A DNA stretch of 64,000 nt from Leguminivora glycinivorella (GCF_023078275.1 NC_062975.1:9957141-10021140); one strand, 5' to 3'; counted from the stretch's first letter, positions 52,871-64,000 are shown. Notes: generated by a model from the letters alone, not told the origin. Translations and numbers: made by a program.

Positions 52871-55800
52871 ATGTGTCTCAAAGTAGGTTACAAGTGATAT
52901 AATATTTTGAGTATCTGATAGTGAAGTGCTACATATATTTAAGTGAACAGTGTGTGTTGTGTACGTTATCCTATTCCTAAGCGGCCTAGTTTACCCTCTG
53001 GGTCGGAATGTCAGATGGCAGTAGCTTTAAACTCTTGTGTACTCTATGTTGTAGAATCTGCGCCAAAAGAGCGTACACTTCCTACCGCTTCTTTCCGCCA
53101 TCGCCCTACGCGACAACATTTCCATCGTCATCATCTAGATGGCTGGCAGTCCTCAACTGTGCGTTTCTCCAGAAACTTCCTGCCCCGCACAGCTAAACTG
53201 TGGAATGAATTGTCGCCTGCGGTATTTCCGGACCGATACGACCTTCAAATCTTCAAGAAAAGAGCGTACACCCATCTTAAAGGCCGGCAACGCACCTCTA
53301 ACACCTCTGGTGTTTCGGGTGTCCATGGGCGGCGGTGATCGCTTACCATCAGGCGACCTGTCTGCTCGTTTGCCTCCTATCCCATAAAAAAAAAAAAAAA
53401 CATATCTTAAAGGCCGCCAACGCACCTCTATCCCTTCTGATGTTTCGAGAGTCCATTGGACGGCAGTGATAGCTTAGGCGACCTGTCTTTACGTTTACCT
53501 AATAACTATATCTCATATAAAAAATCCTGGAAATAGTTGCCGAAGTGAACGACAGGATCTCATGAGCCGTGCCAAAATTCCGAGATAACGCTAAGTAACT
53601 GACTCCAGAGGCAAGGCATACATTTAAAGCTCGGCCACACATGCGTGTTTTGAGAGCGTAGGCAGAGCGTTAGCGGAGCGTCAGCGGAGCGCAATGATAG
53701 CAGTGCGCCGGACGAACGCTGGCGTTGCGCCCAGCGGACGCCGGTGGGAACTAACGAGCGCGGATTGCGAGCGGAATGCGCGTGGATTGCGAGCGGAACG
53801 CCATGTGCGGCGGCGGTGATCGCTTACCATCAGGCGACCTGTCTGCTCGTTTGCCTCCTATCCCATAAAAAAAAAAAAAAACATCTTAAAGGCCGCCAAC
53901 GCACCTCTATCCCTTCTGATGTTTCGAGAGTCCATTGGACGGCAGTGATAGCTTAGGCGACCTGTCTTTACGTTTACCTAATAACTATCTCATATAAAAA
54001 ATCCTGGAAATAGTTGCCGAAGTGAACGACAGGATCTCATGAGCCGTGCCAAAATTCCGAGATAACGCTAAGTAACTGACTCCAGAGGCAAGGCATACAT
54101 TTAAAGCTCGGCCACACATGCGTGTTTTGAGAGCGTAGGCAGAGCGTTAGCGGAGCGTTAGCGGAGCGTCAGCGGAGCGCAATGATAGCAGTGCGCCGGA
54201 CGAACGCTGGCGTTGCGCCCAGCGGACGCCGGTGGGAACTAACGAGCGCGGATTGCGAGCGGAATGCGCGTGGATTGCGAGCGGAACGCCAGCGTTCGTC
54301 CGGCGCACCGCTATCATTGCGCTCCGCTAACGCTCTGCTAACGCTACGCTATCAAAACGCTTTATGTGTGGCGGAGGCTTCAGGGAAGCTAGAGTCCTCC
54401 GTTATACATTGCGGAGATAGGAGCCTACCTAAATTAATATATTCTCCTACGTCTTCATTCCCGCCTGATTTAAAGGTTTTCTGAACATTAAATAATAATT
54501 TAACAAAATCCTGCTTCATTTCAGGTAGTGTTATTTAGCGTGGCAATAGCCATCTGCCATGCAGGTTACATCGGATTGGATGCGACCTCGTCACAAACTG
54601 TAGTTCGCCACGACGAACTCAACCAACACGGACATATTGCACATTCCGGACTTGCCTCACATGCTGGAGACGTCAGTGCTCCCATCTATGAGCCGAGCTA
54701 TGAAAACGAAGCGCAGTATGTGTACCAAGACGCAGGATACAACTCTGAAGATTACTACCATGGACAGAACCAGGCTTATGAAGAGTACTCTGGTGGCGTT
54801 CAGCTTCATGGGGCATACCAGCCTCTTGCAACTTACGCGTCTGGATATAATAACTACGTAAGTTTTATAAAAGAAGTACCTACTAAAGTAGTTACCTTGA
54901 CCCCTTCATCCCTTTTCAAATACCTAACGTCATCTACTTAAATTATATCACAACATTAAAGTTGAAATGTAACGTAGTTTATCAAAATGTTATCAAAATT
55001 ACCGGCATAGCAATTGAACAGGTACCCAATTATTAAAGTGTGTGAATTGAAAGCATTATCTTTATAGTAAGTAATTACCCACGCAAATGTCTTACTTGTC
55101 TAAACAGTCGAACAATTTGCGGCTGTTCTCACAAGCAGTAAATAACTATGTATTAGGTACCTGACGAAAATGGGCGTAGTTTCGCCGTAGTCCGGATATT
55201 GAATATTAAAAATCGAACTGTTGACCTTGGATTTCAAACAAATCGTTCGGCTGCCAGAGTAGCAAATATCGTGTAGGATACGGCTAATTTAGCTGCGTTT
55301 TAGGAATTATTTATAATGGCCTGCGGTTAACGAAAGGTACGATAGTCACGTAACGATAAATAGAGGCGACCGTGAAACGGAACACTCCAATGCTAAATAA
55401 AAGGAATTTTATATGTTTTATAGTGTCGCAAGAGTGCGTAGCCAGACGCGGGTGGCGTCGGCCGGACCGCTCTTTTTATTCACCTTCTCGGTTGGGCATT
55501 GACCTGAAAACGAAGTATTACAATTATAATCTAGGTAGTACGGTTTGTTTGGTGCACCAAGTGCGTTGGGCAACTTGCTAGCGCCTTACAATGGCATATG
55601 ACAAAACAAAACCAAACTAATCATACCCACCTATTCCGCTACGTACTCCAACAATAGCCTAGTCCGCTTTTCTCAGTCAATTTGCTGGATTGCCTTTGTA
55701 TTTTCGGAACGTACCTAATGTATTTGTTATACTTGAAATATAAACAAAGGCGGGTTTGAAGGTGCCATTCGCGTTTTTTATGATGTTTAAGTCAATAATG

Positions 55801-58800
55801 AGATTTGATGTATATTCCAGGCTCCTCCGAAGTACCACTTCACATACTCTGTGTCGGACCCGCACACCGGCGACCACAAGGCGCAGTTCGAGTCGCGTGA
55901 TGGCGACGTCGTGAAGGGCATGTATACTCTGGTGGAACCGGACGGCAACGTGCGCACCGTGCATTACACCGCCGACGACGTCAATGGGTAACCTCTTTAC
56001 TTTACATCATGTTTGATTTGTGAACGCCTATTCCTATTCAGACAATACTTGCAGTAGCAGAAAACGGGTGACGTTGCTATCGTGTTTGCCGCGTTGCTTT
56101 TGCGATTAGAGTGTTCAGTGTGTCACTCAATTCGGAAGTGTTTGTTGTTCCTATCTTTTCATGTACTATTTTATATGTTCCATACATCAGGTATAATTCG
56201 GGGTATTACCCGCTGCTGATACGCCGCGCCAACTACACTGCAATAGTAAAACTATCCTCTAAGGTTCTACATTTGTGAGTGTGCACGAGAAAACGTCCCA
56301 CTTTGTCGATTGCTATAAAGCCGCTTCAGTCAGTTTATTCATATAAAGATACAAGTCAATCTCGCCTTAATGGTAACCGACAAAGTGGGACGTTTTACTA
56401 AACACACTCACATTGAAACTAAATTCAGTGGTGTTTGTAATCTGTGGTTCTATGTTTTCCCACAGTAGCTAAGATAATTGATAATTTAAAGTGCTTAAAA
56501 TTTTATAGCTAATTCTAAAGGTCCACGTGCTTGATCAAAGACTAACAATGTATTTTAAACCAGGTCGAATTCGTGATTTTGTTTAAGTGCATAATAGTGT
56601 TAACTGTTATAATTTGGCTTCTTTTATGGCCAAACCTTATGACTAATATTGGCGCTAGCACCCTTAGGTAATTGTAATTAGCAGTTATCTAGATCTAGGC
56701 TTCATTGCGCATACTAATACTGAATCCGGCCCTTGGACTACTAAAGCAAGCTTTATGTAATCCTACGGATTACTCAACAGTATTCACCGGGAAAAGTTCT
56801 TGGACCACTTTCGTTTTCCTAGTTAGTAATATAATATTTCGACGCTTGTAAATATAAAAGGTTTATTAATATAAGGTTGATTTAACATGAGAGTTTCGTA
56901 ATGCCGGTAATGCGTAATAATGGTCTTAAACAAATTTAGTACCCTAATATTTGTCATGAATTCGAATAATATGTATATGATATAACCTAACCACAAAATT
57001 AAAATTTTGAAAAAACCCCCGACCGCGACATATAGTGGACAGATTTTCATGAAACATGGCTAAGAACACTCCCGACTAACTCAGCTTTCAGACAAAAAAA
57101 AATCTCAATCCGTTCATCCGTTCGGGAGCTACGATGCCACAGACAGACACACACACAGACTGACAGACAGAGAGACAAACAGACAGACAGACACGTCAAA
57201 CTTATAACATGCCGTCGTTTTTGCGTCGGGGGTTAATTAGCTACACAGGTTATTTTTGAAAAGGATGTAGGTAATAGATTGTACAAGGTTTTAACACTTT
57301 TAACTTCTTCTGCACAAGGGTCTTTCTTTGTGGTCTTTATTTATATGAATGACTGGCGAATAACAATGGTTCTGAAAACGAATGAAACATCAAATGTGCA
57401 TACATAAAATCACGGCTATATCCCACAAAAGGGGTAGGCAGAGCACATGAAACTACTCAAATTTCAGTGCCACTCTTCGCAATTACGTGGTTGAAAGAAA
57501 AAGGACATTGTGACATTGCAATGGCAGGTTGCCAGCCTCTCGCCTAATGTAACCTATATCCTACAGTCGAGTTTTACGACACCCATGGAAAGAAAGGGGG
57601 TGGTGATTTCACCCGCCACCACACGGGAAAAGTTAAAATCACATCAAAAGTTATAAAAACATATTTAACTATTCTGCCGCATTATGTAGATATCTGTATC
57701 TTGAGTTATAAATAGTTACATATTTTCCAATGTAATTGCTAAACAACATCAGTCAATAAATCAGTTACTAGACAATAGGTACCGATACAAAGTTGAACCC
57801 GCGACCTTTACAAATACCTACTTACACAGGCCACTTACAATCCATCGGGCGCAAATAAAAGAACATCGAGCGTAACCCAGTTATTGACATGAACAATTGA
57901 ACAGTCATTGATGCCGAATGGCCTTGATACTTGGAAGTTTGGGAGCCTGACTGATTCGACTCGCTTTATTTACTTACTTACATAATAATTAAATCACAGA
58001 CCACCTCAAATACTAGAAGGAGCATTCAAGCAAACTCAAAGTCACATGTTCTGCCGTAGTATTTTTTTATTTAGTATGGGAACGCCACGGCTTGATCCTG
58101 TTGTGTCAACGTTTACAAACAGCATTTATATGTTTTTTTTTTGTTTTTTTTTTTTTAGGGGACACCTTACACAGATCAACTTAGCCCCAAACTAAGCAAA
58201 GCTTGTACTATGGGTGCTAAGCGACGATATACATACTTAAATAGATAAATACATACTTATATACATAGAAAACATCCATGACTCAGGAACAAATATCTGT
58301 GCTCGTCACACAAATAAATGCCCTTACCGGGATTCGAACCTGGGACCGCGGCTCAGCAGGCAGGGTCACTACCGACTGAGCCAGACCGGTCGTCTCTGTC
58401 TGTCTCTGTCTGTACTTTTGGAATATTTATAAAAAAATAATTATAGGGTTGAACTTGAGCTGTTATAATAATTATGTGTTGTAAGATGTTTGGGGTTTTC
58501 CAAAGAGCTATGGAGCGCAGCATATTAGGTGTAAAAGATCCGGAACACCACGCTGCGCTCTAAAACTAAACTCAAATGATAGACGTAGCTCGAAAAGCGG
58601 CTAAGCTAAAATAGCATCGGGCTGGCCATGTCTGTCGAATGCCGGACGACTTGTGGGCCAAGATAACCACGGAGTGGGAGCCCCACGAGTCAAACCGGGG
58701 ATCCGGCAGACGACGTCGGCGATGGCGGGATTACTTGGACCCCTCTTTGAAAGATTGGCCAGATGTTGCTCCAAACAGGGACGAGTGGAAAAAGAGGGGG

Positions 58801-60656
58801 GAGGCTTTTGCCCAGCAGTGCGACACATTAAACTCTAAATAATAATAATAAATAAAATAAAGATTTTGTATGAATTTTCATATGTCTGGTCACAGCTTAC
58901 TCTTCGCTTCAAAGTGCCTGTGTAACCTGTGTACATAAAACAATAATGCCCAAATAAAGGAACACAATTACTTTTCACCTTGGCTCATTGACGATGTTAT
59001 TATTGAAACATAAAGTTATTTGTAATGACTGTTATTTATAATTTCTGCATTACTGAGCTCGTAAATATTTCATTTATTACTTGTAATTATTGATCCAGTT
59101 AACGTTATGCGTTTATTATGTATTTGCAAGAAACTCATTTCTTTTGATTTACGACAACATTTGTTAATCAGGGATTTAAAATATATCTGCAATTTTAAAC
59201 TAGGTAAATATAGCAATGAACGTCCTTAAGTACATTTCCGCTGACGACGGACTCTTTATTTTAATGATATTTGCAACAGCCTTAATTTAAAAATTTTACA
59301 GACTAATTAAAAATGTTGACATAATTTTAATAGGGTACATTTTTCAACAACCCATTAATATATTTTACGTTGTCATAATTTAGTAATAAACTGTTGCTTT
59401 ACTACTTGTACGTTTACGAAAACTCTTTTCTGGTTAATTTACTTAACTGATGTTAGCATAAAGTAGCGACTATCTACTTATACTGATGTATAAGTAGATA
59501 AGTCGCTACTTTATGCTGTCGCTGTCAACCTTAATTGGTCTGACCTAATTCACATTTTTTTTTAATGGGTTAAATATTTCAAAATTTGGCAATGAAATAA
59601 GCCTAAAATTAACTCTTTATTAGGTATTATTACAGAGAAATATGTACCTATTACTTTGATTTGTTATGTATTGTAGATCTTGCTATTAAGACTCCGTCGT
59701 CTGTCCAATGGCACCCTCATGAGGCTCGTTTTTAAAATTGCGTTTTCTAATGAGTACTTAAATCAATTTACCTATGTATAAATCACTATTTACTATAAAA
59801 TTGTTGATCTTTCTAATATTCTCACTTTTGCTCACTATCACATTTTTATTTTACATAGTTATCGATTGCGTTATTTACTAATAAACATGACAAAAAAACA
59901 TGGCCACCATTTTGCTGGTTGGTATTTATATAATTTGCTTTTATAAGAAAAATAAAACTATGAGACAAGTAAAAAGTGGGGGAATTACTACGACAACAAC
60001 AATAATACAAAATAAATGAATTGATTTATTAGAAAACACAACTTAAGCTGTTTCATATGCTCTGCTCACCCCTTTTTCGAATACAGGTGTGAGTTTATTT
60101 ATGTAGAAAACACAATCCCGCATATAAGGGTGTCACTGGACCGGACGTCGGCCTCTTAAGTAGCCATAAAATGAATGTCTCAATTCACAAACAAGGTACT
60201 AACTACCATTTAAGTACTCTCGTCACACTGTCACGATTTTTCACATCGAACATTCTCACACGTATTAAGACAATCTAAATGAGACCAGTTGGGCAACGCT
60301 TGACTATTTGCATGTTTCTTATCGCACATCACACTAAATACGTTAGACTTTGTAATATGATTTTAGTTTGGCCAAAACATAAAATCAGACTATTATACTG
60401 TAGCTCCTCTTTTTGTCCTATAAAATTTTGTTTGACGAGAAATCTACATGAAAACAACATTTTTTCAACATCAACGCCGGGGATAAAACTGGGTGATGTT
60501 TTTACGGCAAAATAAAATTTAATGAACATGAACGCAATAGATGATATGAATACTTATGTAAATGACATAATTTTATTGACACTTCTTTTAATTTTCAGAT
60601 TCAATGCTGTGGTGGAGCGAACGGGCCCAACAGTTCACGAGACAACTTATCACTGA
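52871..60656 (+). CDS. RR-2 cuticular protein gene 4 (exons 52871-52882, 54525-54857, 55821-55987, 60599-60656)
   Basis: A 189-codon gene spread over 7.8 kb by introns of 1.6, 1.0 and 4.6 kb. Exon 1 encodes MCLK (donor gtaggt). Exon 2 reads VVLFSVAIAICHAG, then SSQTVVRHDE. Its spacer differs from the other genes: it is acidic and Tyr-rich (YENEAQYVYQDAGYNSEDYY) rather than His/Ala-rich. Exon 3 is a full RR-2 core: APPKYHFTYSVSDPHTGDHK, then FESRDGDVVKG and VHYTADDVNG. Exon 4 encodes FNAVVERTGPTVHETTYH and stops at TGA 60654-60656. Frame is kept across all joins (12+333+167+58 nt). The first exon is inferred from the TATA box, the family gene plan and the donor; the other three are certain. 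Introns 1 and 3 are full of transposon debris. The altered spacer suggests a different place or time of use in the cuticle (inference). Confidence 0.9.
53060..53400 (+). pseudogene. 3' end of a jockey/CR1-type LINE
   Basis: Open frame to 53338 with the usual C-terminus of lepidopteran LINEs (VRFSRNFLPRTAKLWNEL, FPDRYDLQIFKKRAY, HLKGRQRTSNTSGVSG), then a 3' UTR gatcgcttaccatcaggcga and a poly(A) tail at 53386-53400. Severely 5'-truncated. Confidence 0.82.
53331..54291 (+). repeat. Tandem duplication of about 481 bp
   Basis: 53331-53811 and 53812-54291 share the LINE 3' UTR with its poly(A), a second decayed LINE 3' end (cttaaaggccgccaacgcac) and the left part of the MITE. The main difference is a 12-nt unit (gcggagcgttag) extra in the second copy. 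The join lies at a shared gcggcggtg. Confidence 0.85.
54103..54380. mobile_element. GC-rich foldback MITE (complete copy)
   Basis: Arms of about 105 bp; the left begins ggccacacatgcgtgtttt and the right ends aacgctttatgtgtggcgg, with gcgccggacgaacgctggcg inside. A copy truncated on the right lies at 53626-53804, created by the tandem duplication. Confidence 0.8.
54858..55820 (+). other. Intron 2 of RR-2 gene 4
   Basis: 963 nt with no recognised repeat. The exon 2 frame reads through the donor for 28 codons, which has no significance. Confidence 0.75.
56274..56412. mobile_element. MITE in intron 3 of RR-2 gene 4
   Basis: Inverted ends tgtgagtgtg / cacactcaca, then aaaacgtcccactttgtcg and its complement. 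139 bp. Confidence 0.78.
57010..57240. repeat. Dispersed repeat with GACA microsatellite
   Basis: cccccgaccgcgacatatag at the left, cgtcgggggttaat at the right; the (cagaca)n run at 57131-57195 is internal. Seen widely in lepidopteran DNA. Confidence 0.6.
57390..57628 (+). repeat. Dispersed repeat, longest copy
   Basis: aaaaggggtaggcagagcac ... cacacgggaaaag. Related pieces at 2880-3095, 49065-49175 and 51363-51440. Confidence 0.65.
58145..58395 (-). mobile_element. tRNA-derived SINE, antisense to RR-2 gene 4
   Basis: Read on the - strand from 58395: gacgaccggtctggctcagt (A-box region), then B box ggttcgaatcccgg (at 58331-58344), then the body aagggcatttatttgtgtga. It ends in the poly(T) stretch near 58145. 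Confidence 0.88.
58490..58856 (+). pseudogene. 3' end of an RTE-like LINE
   Basis: QRAMERSILGVKDPEHH in one frame, then the C-terminal MPDDLWAKITTEWEPHESNR and RRRRRWRDYLDPSLKDWPDV in another, ending at the stop at 58842 and followed by a (TAA)n tail. Truncated and frameshifted. It differs from the RTE at 29504-32932. Confidence 0.78.
59456..59516. repeat. 61-bp palindrome
   Basis: gcataaagtagcgac.tatct / agataagtcgctactttatgc: arms of 28 nt with a 4-nt loop and one unpaired T. Confidence 0.85.
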
Positions 60657-60788
60657 TATTTTATACCTAACCTATTAAATTAATAAGTTTCAAAACATGT
60701 AATTTAGCTGTTATTAATCATATAATAATATAATTACGTCGTTAATGAACTTTATTGTGTTATATTTACCTAACAAACTTTCATACCT

Positions 60789-60794
60789 AATAAA
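60789..60794 (+). terminator. Candidate poly(A) signal of RR-2 gene 4
   Basis: AATAAA lies 133 nt after the TGA. An ATTAAA also occurs nearer, at about 60675. Confidence 0.45.
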
Positions 60795-60952
60795 ATGCCC
60801 CCTTCAAATGATAACCCTGCCACTATCCTCTTGGTAATGTTTACGATTTAATTTATAACTGAAGAAATGAACATAAATTATATAAGGTAATTCTAAACAT
60901 ATTGTAATAGTCCGAAAACCTCAGCATACATTTAATGTGATACCTAAATCAT

Positions 60953-61047
60953 TAAGGGCCACTTGCGCCCACCCACCATTTTGTATGGAATTTGACAGTT
61001 ACAGTCCACTAACCCTGAGGTAAGTGGTTGGTGCAAGTGGGCCTTAA
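60953..61047. mobile_element. Small MITE with TTA flanks
   Basis: gggccacttgcgcccacc / ggttggtgcaagtgggcc ends, TTA on each side. Just downstream of RR-2 gene 4. Relative at 40965-41070. Confidence 0.65.
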
Positions 61048-61317
61048 TAATTAAAAGTTCTACCTAACTACAGCAAAGATGATGCGCTGTGAGTATCCAC
61101 CAATTGAGGAGGTCATTTTTATATTTTTTACTCGATTTGAGCCCTATGATGATGCCTCAAGCCTGTCCAGAAATATATGACTATGCGCCATGTTGCGAAA
61201 TTTTATTGGAACTATTTTCTTCATACAACATATACTTACTAAATTGTCACCGCATACATCTGAATTATAGCGCCATCTTGAAAATAATCATAAATTCTGG
61301 TCAGGCTTTTAGTGAGC

Positions 61318-61466
61318 GTCAGAATGGCATTTCTGCGACATGAAACAAATCAAACGCAGAAATGTACTCTGTCGTGGATACGCAAGAGCGATAGAGATAG
61401 ATAGCTACGAAAGAGATATTATTGTGAGCGTTTCGTGAGCTTTTGTGCATTGGGCTACGCACACAG
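61318..61466. mobile_element. GTAGCCGAATGG-family MITE (decayed)
   Basis: agaatggcatttctgcgaca at the left, gcattgggctacgcacacag at the right, with the family interior gatagagatagatagctacg. Confidence 0.7.
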
Positions 61467-63196
61467 GTCAGGCTTTAATTACTTGGTATTTATAGAAAAT
61501 ATATATATGGAGCAGTAATGGTACTGGCCAATATCGGTCGTTTGCCGGTCATTTAAAAGTAAAAAGAGTTATCGTCTGACGAACCTATGGTTGGCATCTT
61601 TACGTTTGAATTTGAATATGACATTTTTCTAATGCCACGCTGTATTGACGTTAAACTTTCGTGAGACATATTCAAATATTTAATGAATCTACGGTTCTCA
61701 GTGCTCGGAGTTTAGCCGTCGCGTGAACTCCTATATGTCTGAAGAGGGAAAACATGTCGCAGCAGCCACACTGTATGCTTATAAAAACCTATATGTAATA
61801 CGGCAATTGGTTTGTTACTACGTTTGATTCAAGACTTTCGTCCTTAAATACCTGTGTGGGTTACCTAAGCGGATCTACGCCGTTTAAGTATCTACTCGAT
61901 CGATATAATCGCATTCCAAGACGAGGAATTTCCGAAACATAATAACACGTTACGATAAAGATATATCGACACTGTCGCGATTAACTACATCGTAACATGC
62001 AGGGATCCTTGGCAACAAAGCGTTTAGGAACGCCTTGTATGTGGGCATTGATTCTTGAGGAGTGTTTAATGTTTTCTTATTATAAATTGATTATTAAAAT
62101 ATGACTGTGTGTATAATTGTATATATGTGCTAAAAGTCGGTAAAAATCACGCTTCAACTGAAACCCTGCCTGTACGTACCGATCGACTTATAACGAAATA
62201 ATGTATGGTGGAATTGTCGCTCTGACACATAAATGTAGGTCTAGAAAAAAAGTCGGCAATGGCTTATGTCTAACTTTTAATGATAACTGCTATAAATAAA
62301 CATGCTTAACTTTTAAAAAATGTTTACATATATTGTGATATTACGGTTAACCACCAAAAAATTCCAGAAAATTACTAATTTTCTCGAGAACGATCCCTCT
62401 GACTAGCAAAAAAATAGTGCACCACCTCAAATATTTTGTTTCCTTTAGTTTACATTCTTTGATTCAAATTACATGTTTGGGGAATTTTGTGAGGTTTTAC
62501 TGCCGGTCTATAATCAATTATTATATTTCTTTAATAGTATTTGTCTTAAAATCCCGGGAAATCCCGGTTCCATATTTTGCCCAAAATCCCGTAAAACAGT
62601 ACCGGTACTGCAATATTTCTACTTGTGTTTGAGTTACTTGTAACTTGATAAAACGAAACGCCGCGAAAGGTAGTCTAGCGTCGCGCCAATACGCATAGAG
62701 CGATAGATATAGATATCTACAAGCGTTTCGTTTCGTGAGCGTTTGTACCATTCGGCTACGTACCCAGAAATGTATATGTTATTTCTACTCAGTAATCGTA
62801 AGTATCTAAAAATAAAAAAATATAGCTGAAAAATGTTTTCATACAATGTCATAATTTTTTGAATGTGTTTTGGTTTGTTAAGATCAATCGAGGACTGACA
62901 ACGGACAAAAATTGTTGTAAATTTTATCCATCTTAAAAAAAATCTTAATTCAGATCAAAATAATAAAAATTCTTCAAACTCTTGGTACAACTTTTAATGT
63001 AGAAATGCCCACAGTCCACTGTATCTGATGGCGATATACTACAAAAATGACTTAATTGCGTCCTTCACAACAGTGCAATGTGTAGGTGCATACCTATGCA
63101 CTACACAAAACCGATATTACGATAGGGCCGTTAGCAAACCCTGTGAAATTGATCAATAGGTTTTTTGCTCTAATAATTCCCACAATTAAAGTCTCC
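61467..63196. other. Intergenic DNA with one MITE fragment
   Basis: 62648-62770 is another GTAGCCGAATGG-family copy (gtcgcgccaatacgca ... taccattcggctacgtacc). No gene recognised; the short frames at 62417-62852 overlap it or are AT-rich. Confidence 0.5.
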
Positions 63197-63203
63197 TATA
63201 TAA
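63197..63203 (+). promoter_or_regulatory. TATA box of a probable fifth RR-2 gene
   Basis: TATATAA lies about 86 bases before an ATG that is followed by a strong donor. The layout matches the other RR-2 genes, although the 5' UTR would be longer. Confidence 0.5.
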
Positions 63204-63282
63204 GCTAATGAACTAACGCATTCTATGTGCACTATTGTCTTATATTCATTAGACATAGCATACAGTATCCGCGTACGCCAAG

Positions 63283-63294
63283 ATGTTGTCTCGC
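63283..63294 (+). CDS. Probable microexon 1 of a fifth RR-2 cuticular protein gene (3' partial)
   Basis: ATG TTG TCT CGC (MLSR) is followed at once by the donor gtaagt. This has the length, phase and donor type of the first exons of genes 2-4 (MFTK, MFTK, MCLK), and it lies downstream in the same orientation with a TATA box at 63197. No second exon is visible in the remaining 700 bases, so the gene would continue past the right edge. This is an inference from the cluster's shared gene plan. Confidence 0.5.
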
Positions 63295-64000
63295 GTAAGT
63301 TGATTTAGAAAAGTTCAAGTGTTAAGTGATTAATAATACCTACAAATTAAATAAACATAATACAGTGATTCTGGAGACCGTAGCCTATTTGACCACGGTG
63401 ACAATCGTATTCGTTGCATTGCCTTTCCAGGACATTGCATGTCTAACAAATTAGTGCACAAAATTTATCACCGAAAAATGTCAATGTCACCGTATCTACA
63501 AGGATCAACCCTATGCATTCAGTCAAGTAGAAGCTTATTGATTCGTACCAAGGTGCCGATTTTTTAATTGCGAGCCTTGGATTACAATTTTTTTATTTTA
63601 ATATTATGATAAAAATAAAAAAAATGGAAACTGGCGAAAACGCTATTTTACGATATGTTATGCGTTGTGCGGAAATATAATTATTAGGGCCTTACATGAC
63701 ACAAATCCTTTTTCCGAAGCTGAGCTGACAGATAATATATCCATAACAAGTTCATATCAACTTCCAGCCCGATTAGAAATAACATTCTATTTTATGATTA
63801 CGACAGCTTGTTTGTTCGGAAAAATGATTCAGCTGTCAAAATGACAGGCCATATCGATTACACTTTTAAATCTAATAGAATTTCTGCTACAATGCATATG
63901 CATACAGACGATAGAGGCGTGACGTAGGTACTAGAAGATAGGCTTATGCTCAACAGTGGGCGACAGTGTACTGATAAGATAATGACGAATAAGTAATCAA

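Larger units (their letters stand above)
52883..54524 (+). other. Intron 1 of RR-2 gene 4, repeat-filled
   Basis: 1642 nt. From left: SINE fragment 52980-53035 (agtttaccctctgggtcgga), LINE 3' end 53060-53400, a 481-bp tandem duplication and the foldback MITE. About 120 bp before exon 2 is single-copy. Confidence 0.8.

Noticed and set aside
58320..58395. tRNA-like sequence on the - strand
   Set aside because: Again the head of a SINE with a characteristic body; the anticodon arm is not that of a working tRNA.

Overview
The window is animal nuclear DNA, almost certainly from a moth or butterfly (Lepidoptera). The coding density is low, the genes have introns, and AT-rich intergenic DNA is packed with transposons of lepidopteran type: Dong/R4-like, RTE and jockey-like LINEs, a mariner, tRNA-derived SINEs and many small hairpin MITEs. 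The host genes are Rebers-Riddiford RR-2 cuticular proteins. There is no CRISPR array, operon or other prokaryotic feature.

Host genes. Four RR-2 cuticular protein genes lie head to tail on the + strand: gene 1 at 305-1831 (first exon off the window), gene 2 at 16172-17854, gene 3 at 42390-44606 and gene 4 at 52871-60656. The start of a probable fifth gene is at 63283-63294. All share one plan. A 12-nt first exon encodes four residues (MFTK, MFTK, MCLK, MLSR). A second exon holds the rest of the signal peptide and a low-complexity spacer. A third exon of exactly 167 nt holds the chitin-binding RR-2 core, and a short last exon begins FNAVV. Genes 2 to 5 have a TATA box in front of the first exon. 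The products would be secreted and bind chitin in hard cuticle.

Mobile DNA, left to right. 2.2-2.85 kb holds nested MITEs. 4526-15236 is a 10.7-kb array of five Penelope-like element (PLE) copies, two on the - strand and three on the + strand, meeting head to head and flanked by a 12-bp target-site duplication. Hammerhead-ribozyme-like motifs sit in the tandem junctions. 18407-27569 is a foldback-like element whose long inverted arms are built from units of about 157 bp; it is filled with a chimeric jockey-like LINE (about 22.0-23.7 kb) and two 5'-truncated Dong/R4-like LINEs set in TAA repeats (about 23.95-25.8 kb). 29504-32932 is a nearly complete RTE-type LINE inserted in a MITE with a 17-bp duplication. 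36071-about 37175 is a mariner remnant. 49999-50331 is a tRNA-derived SINE with its target-site duplication. Intron 1 of gene 4 carries a LINE 3' end, a foldback MITE and a 481-bp tandem duplication.

The RR-2 genes are small islands of GC-rich coding sequence, and almost everything between them is transposon-derived. The near-identity of the PLE copies and their clean target-site duplication suggest a very recent insertion. The most interesting structures are the PLE array and the foldback-like element.
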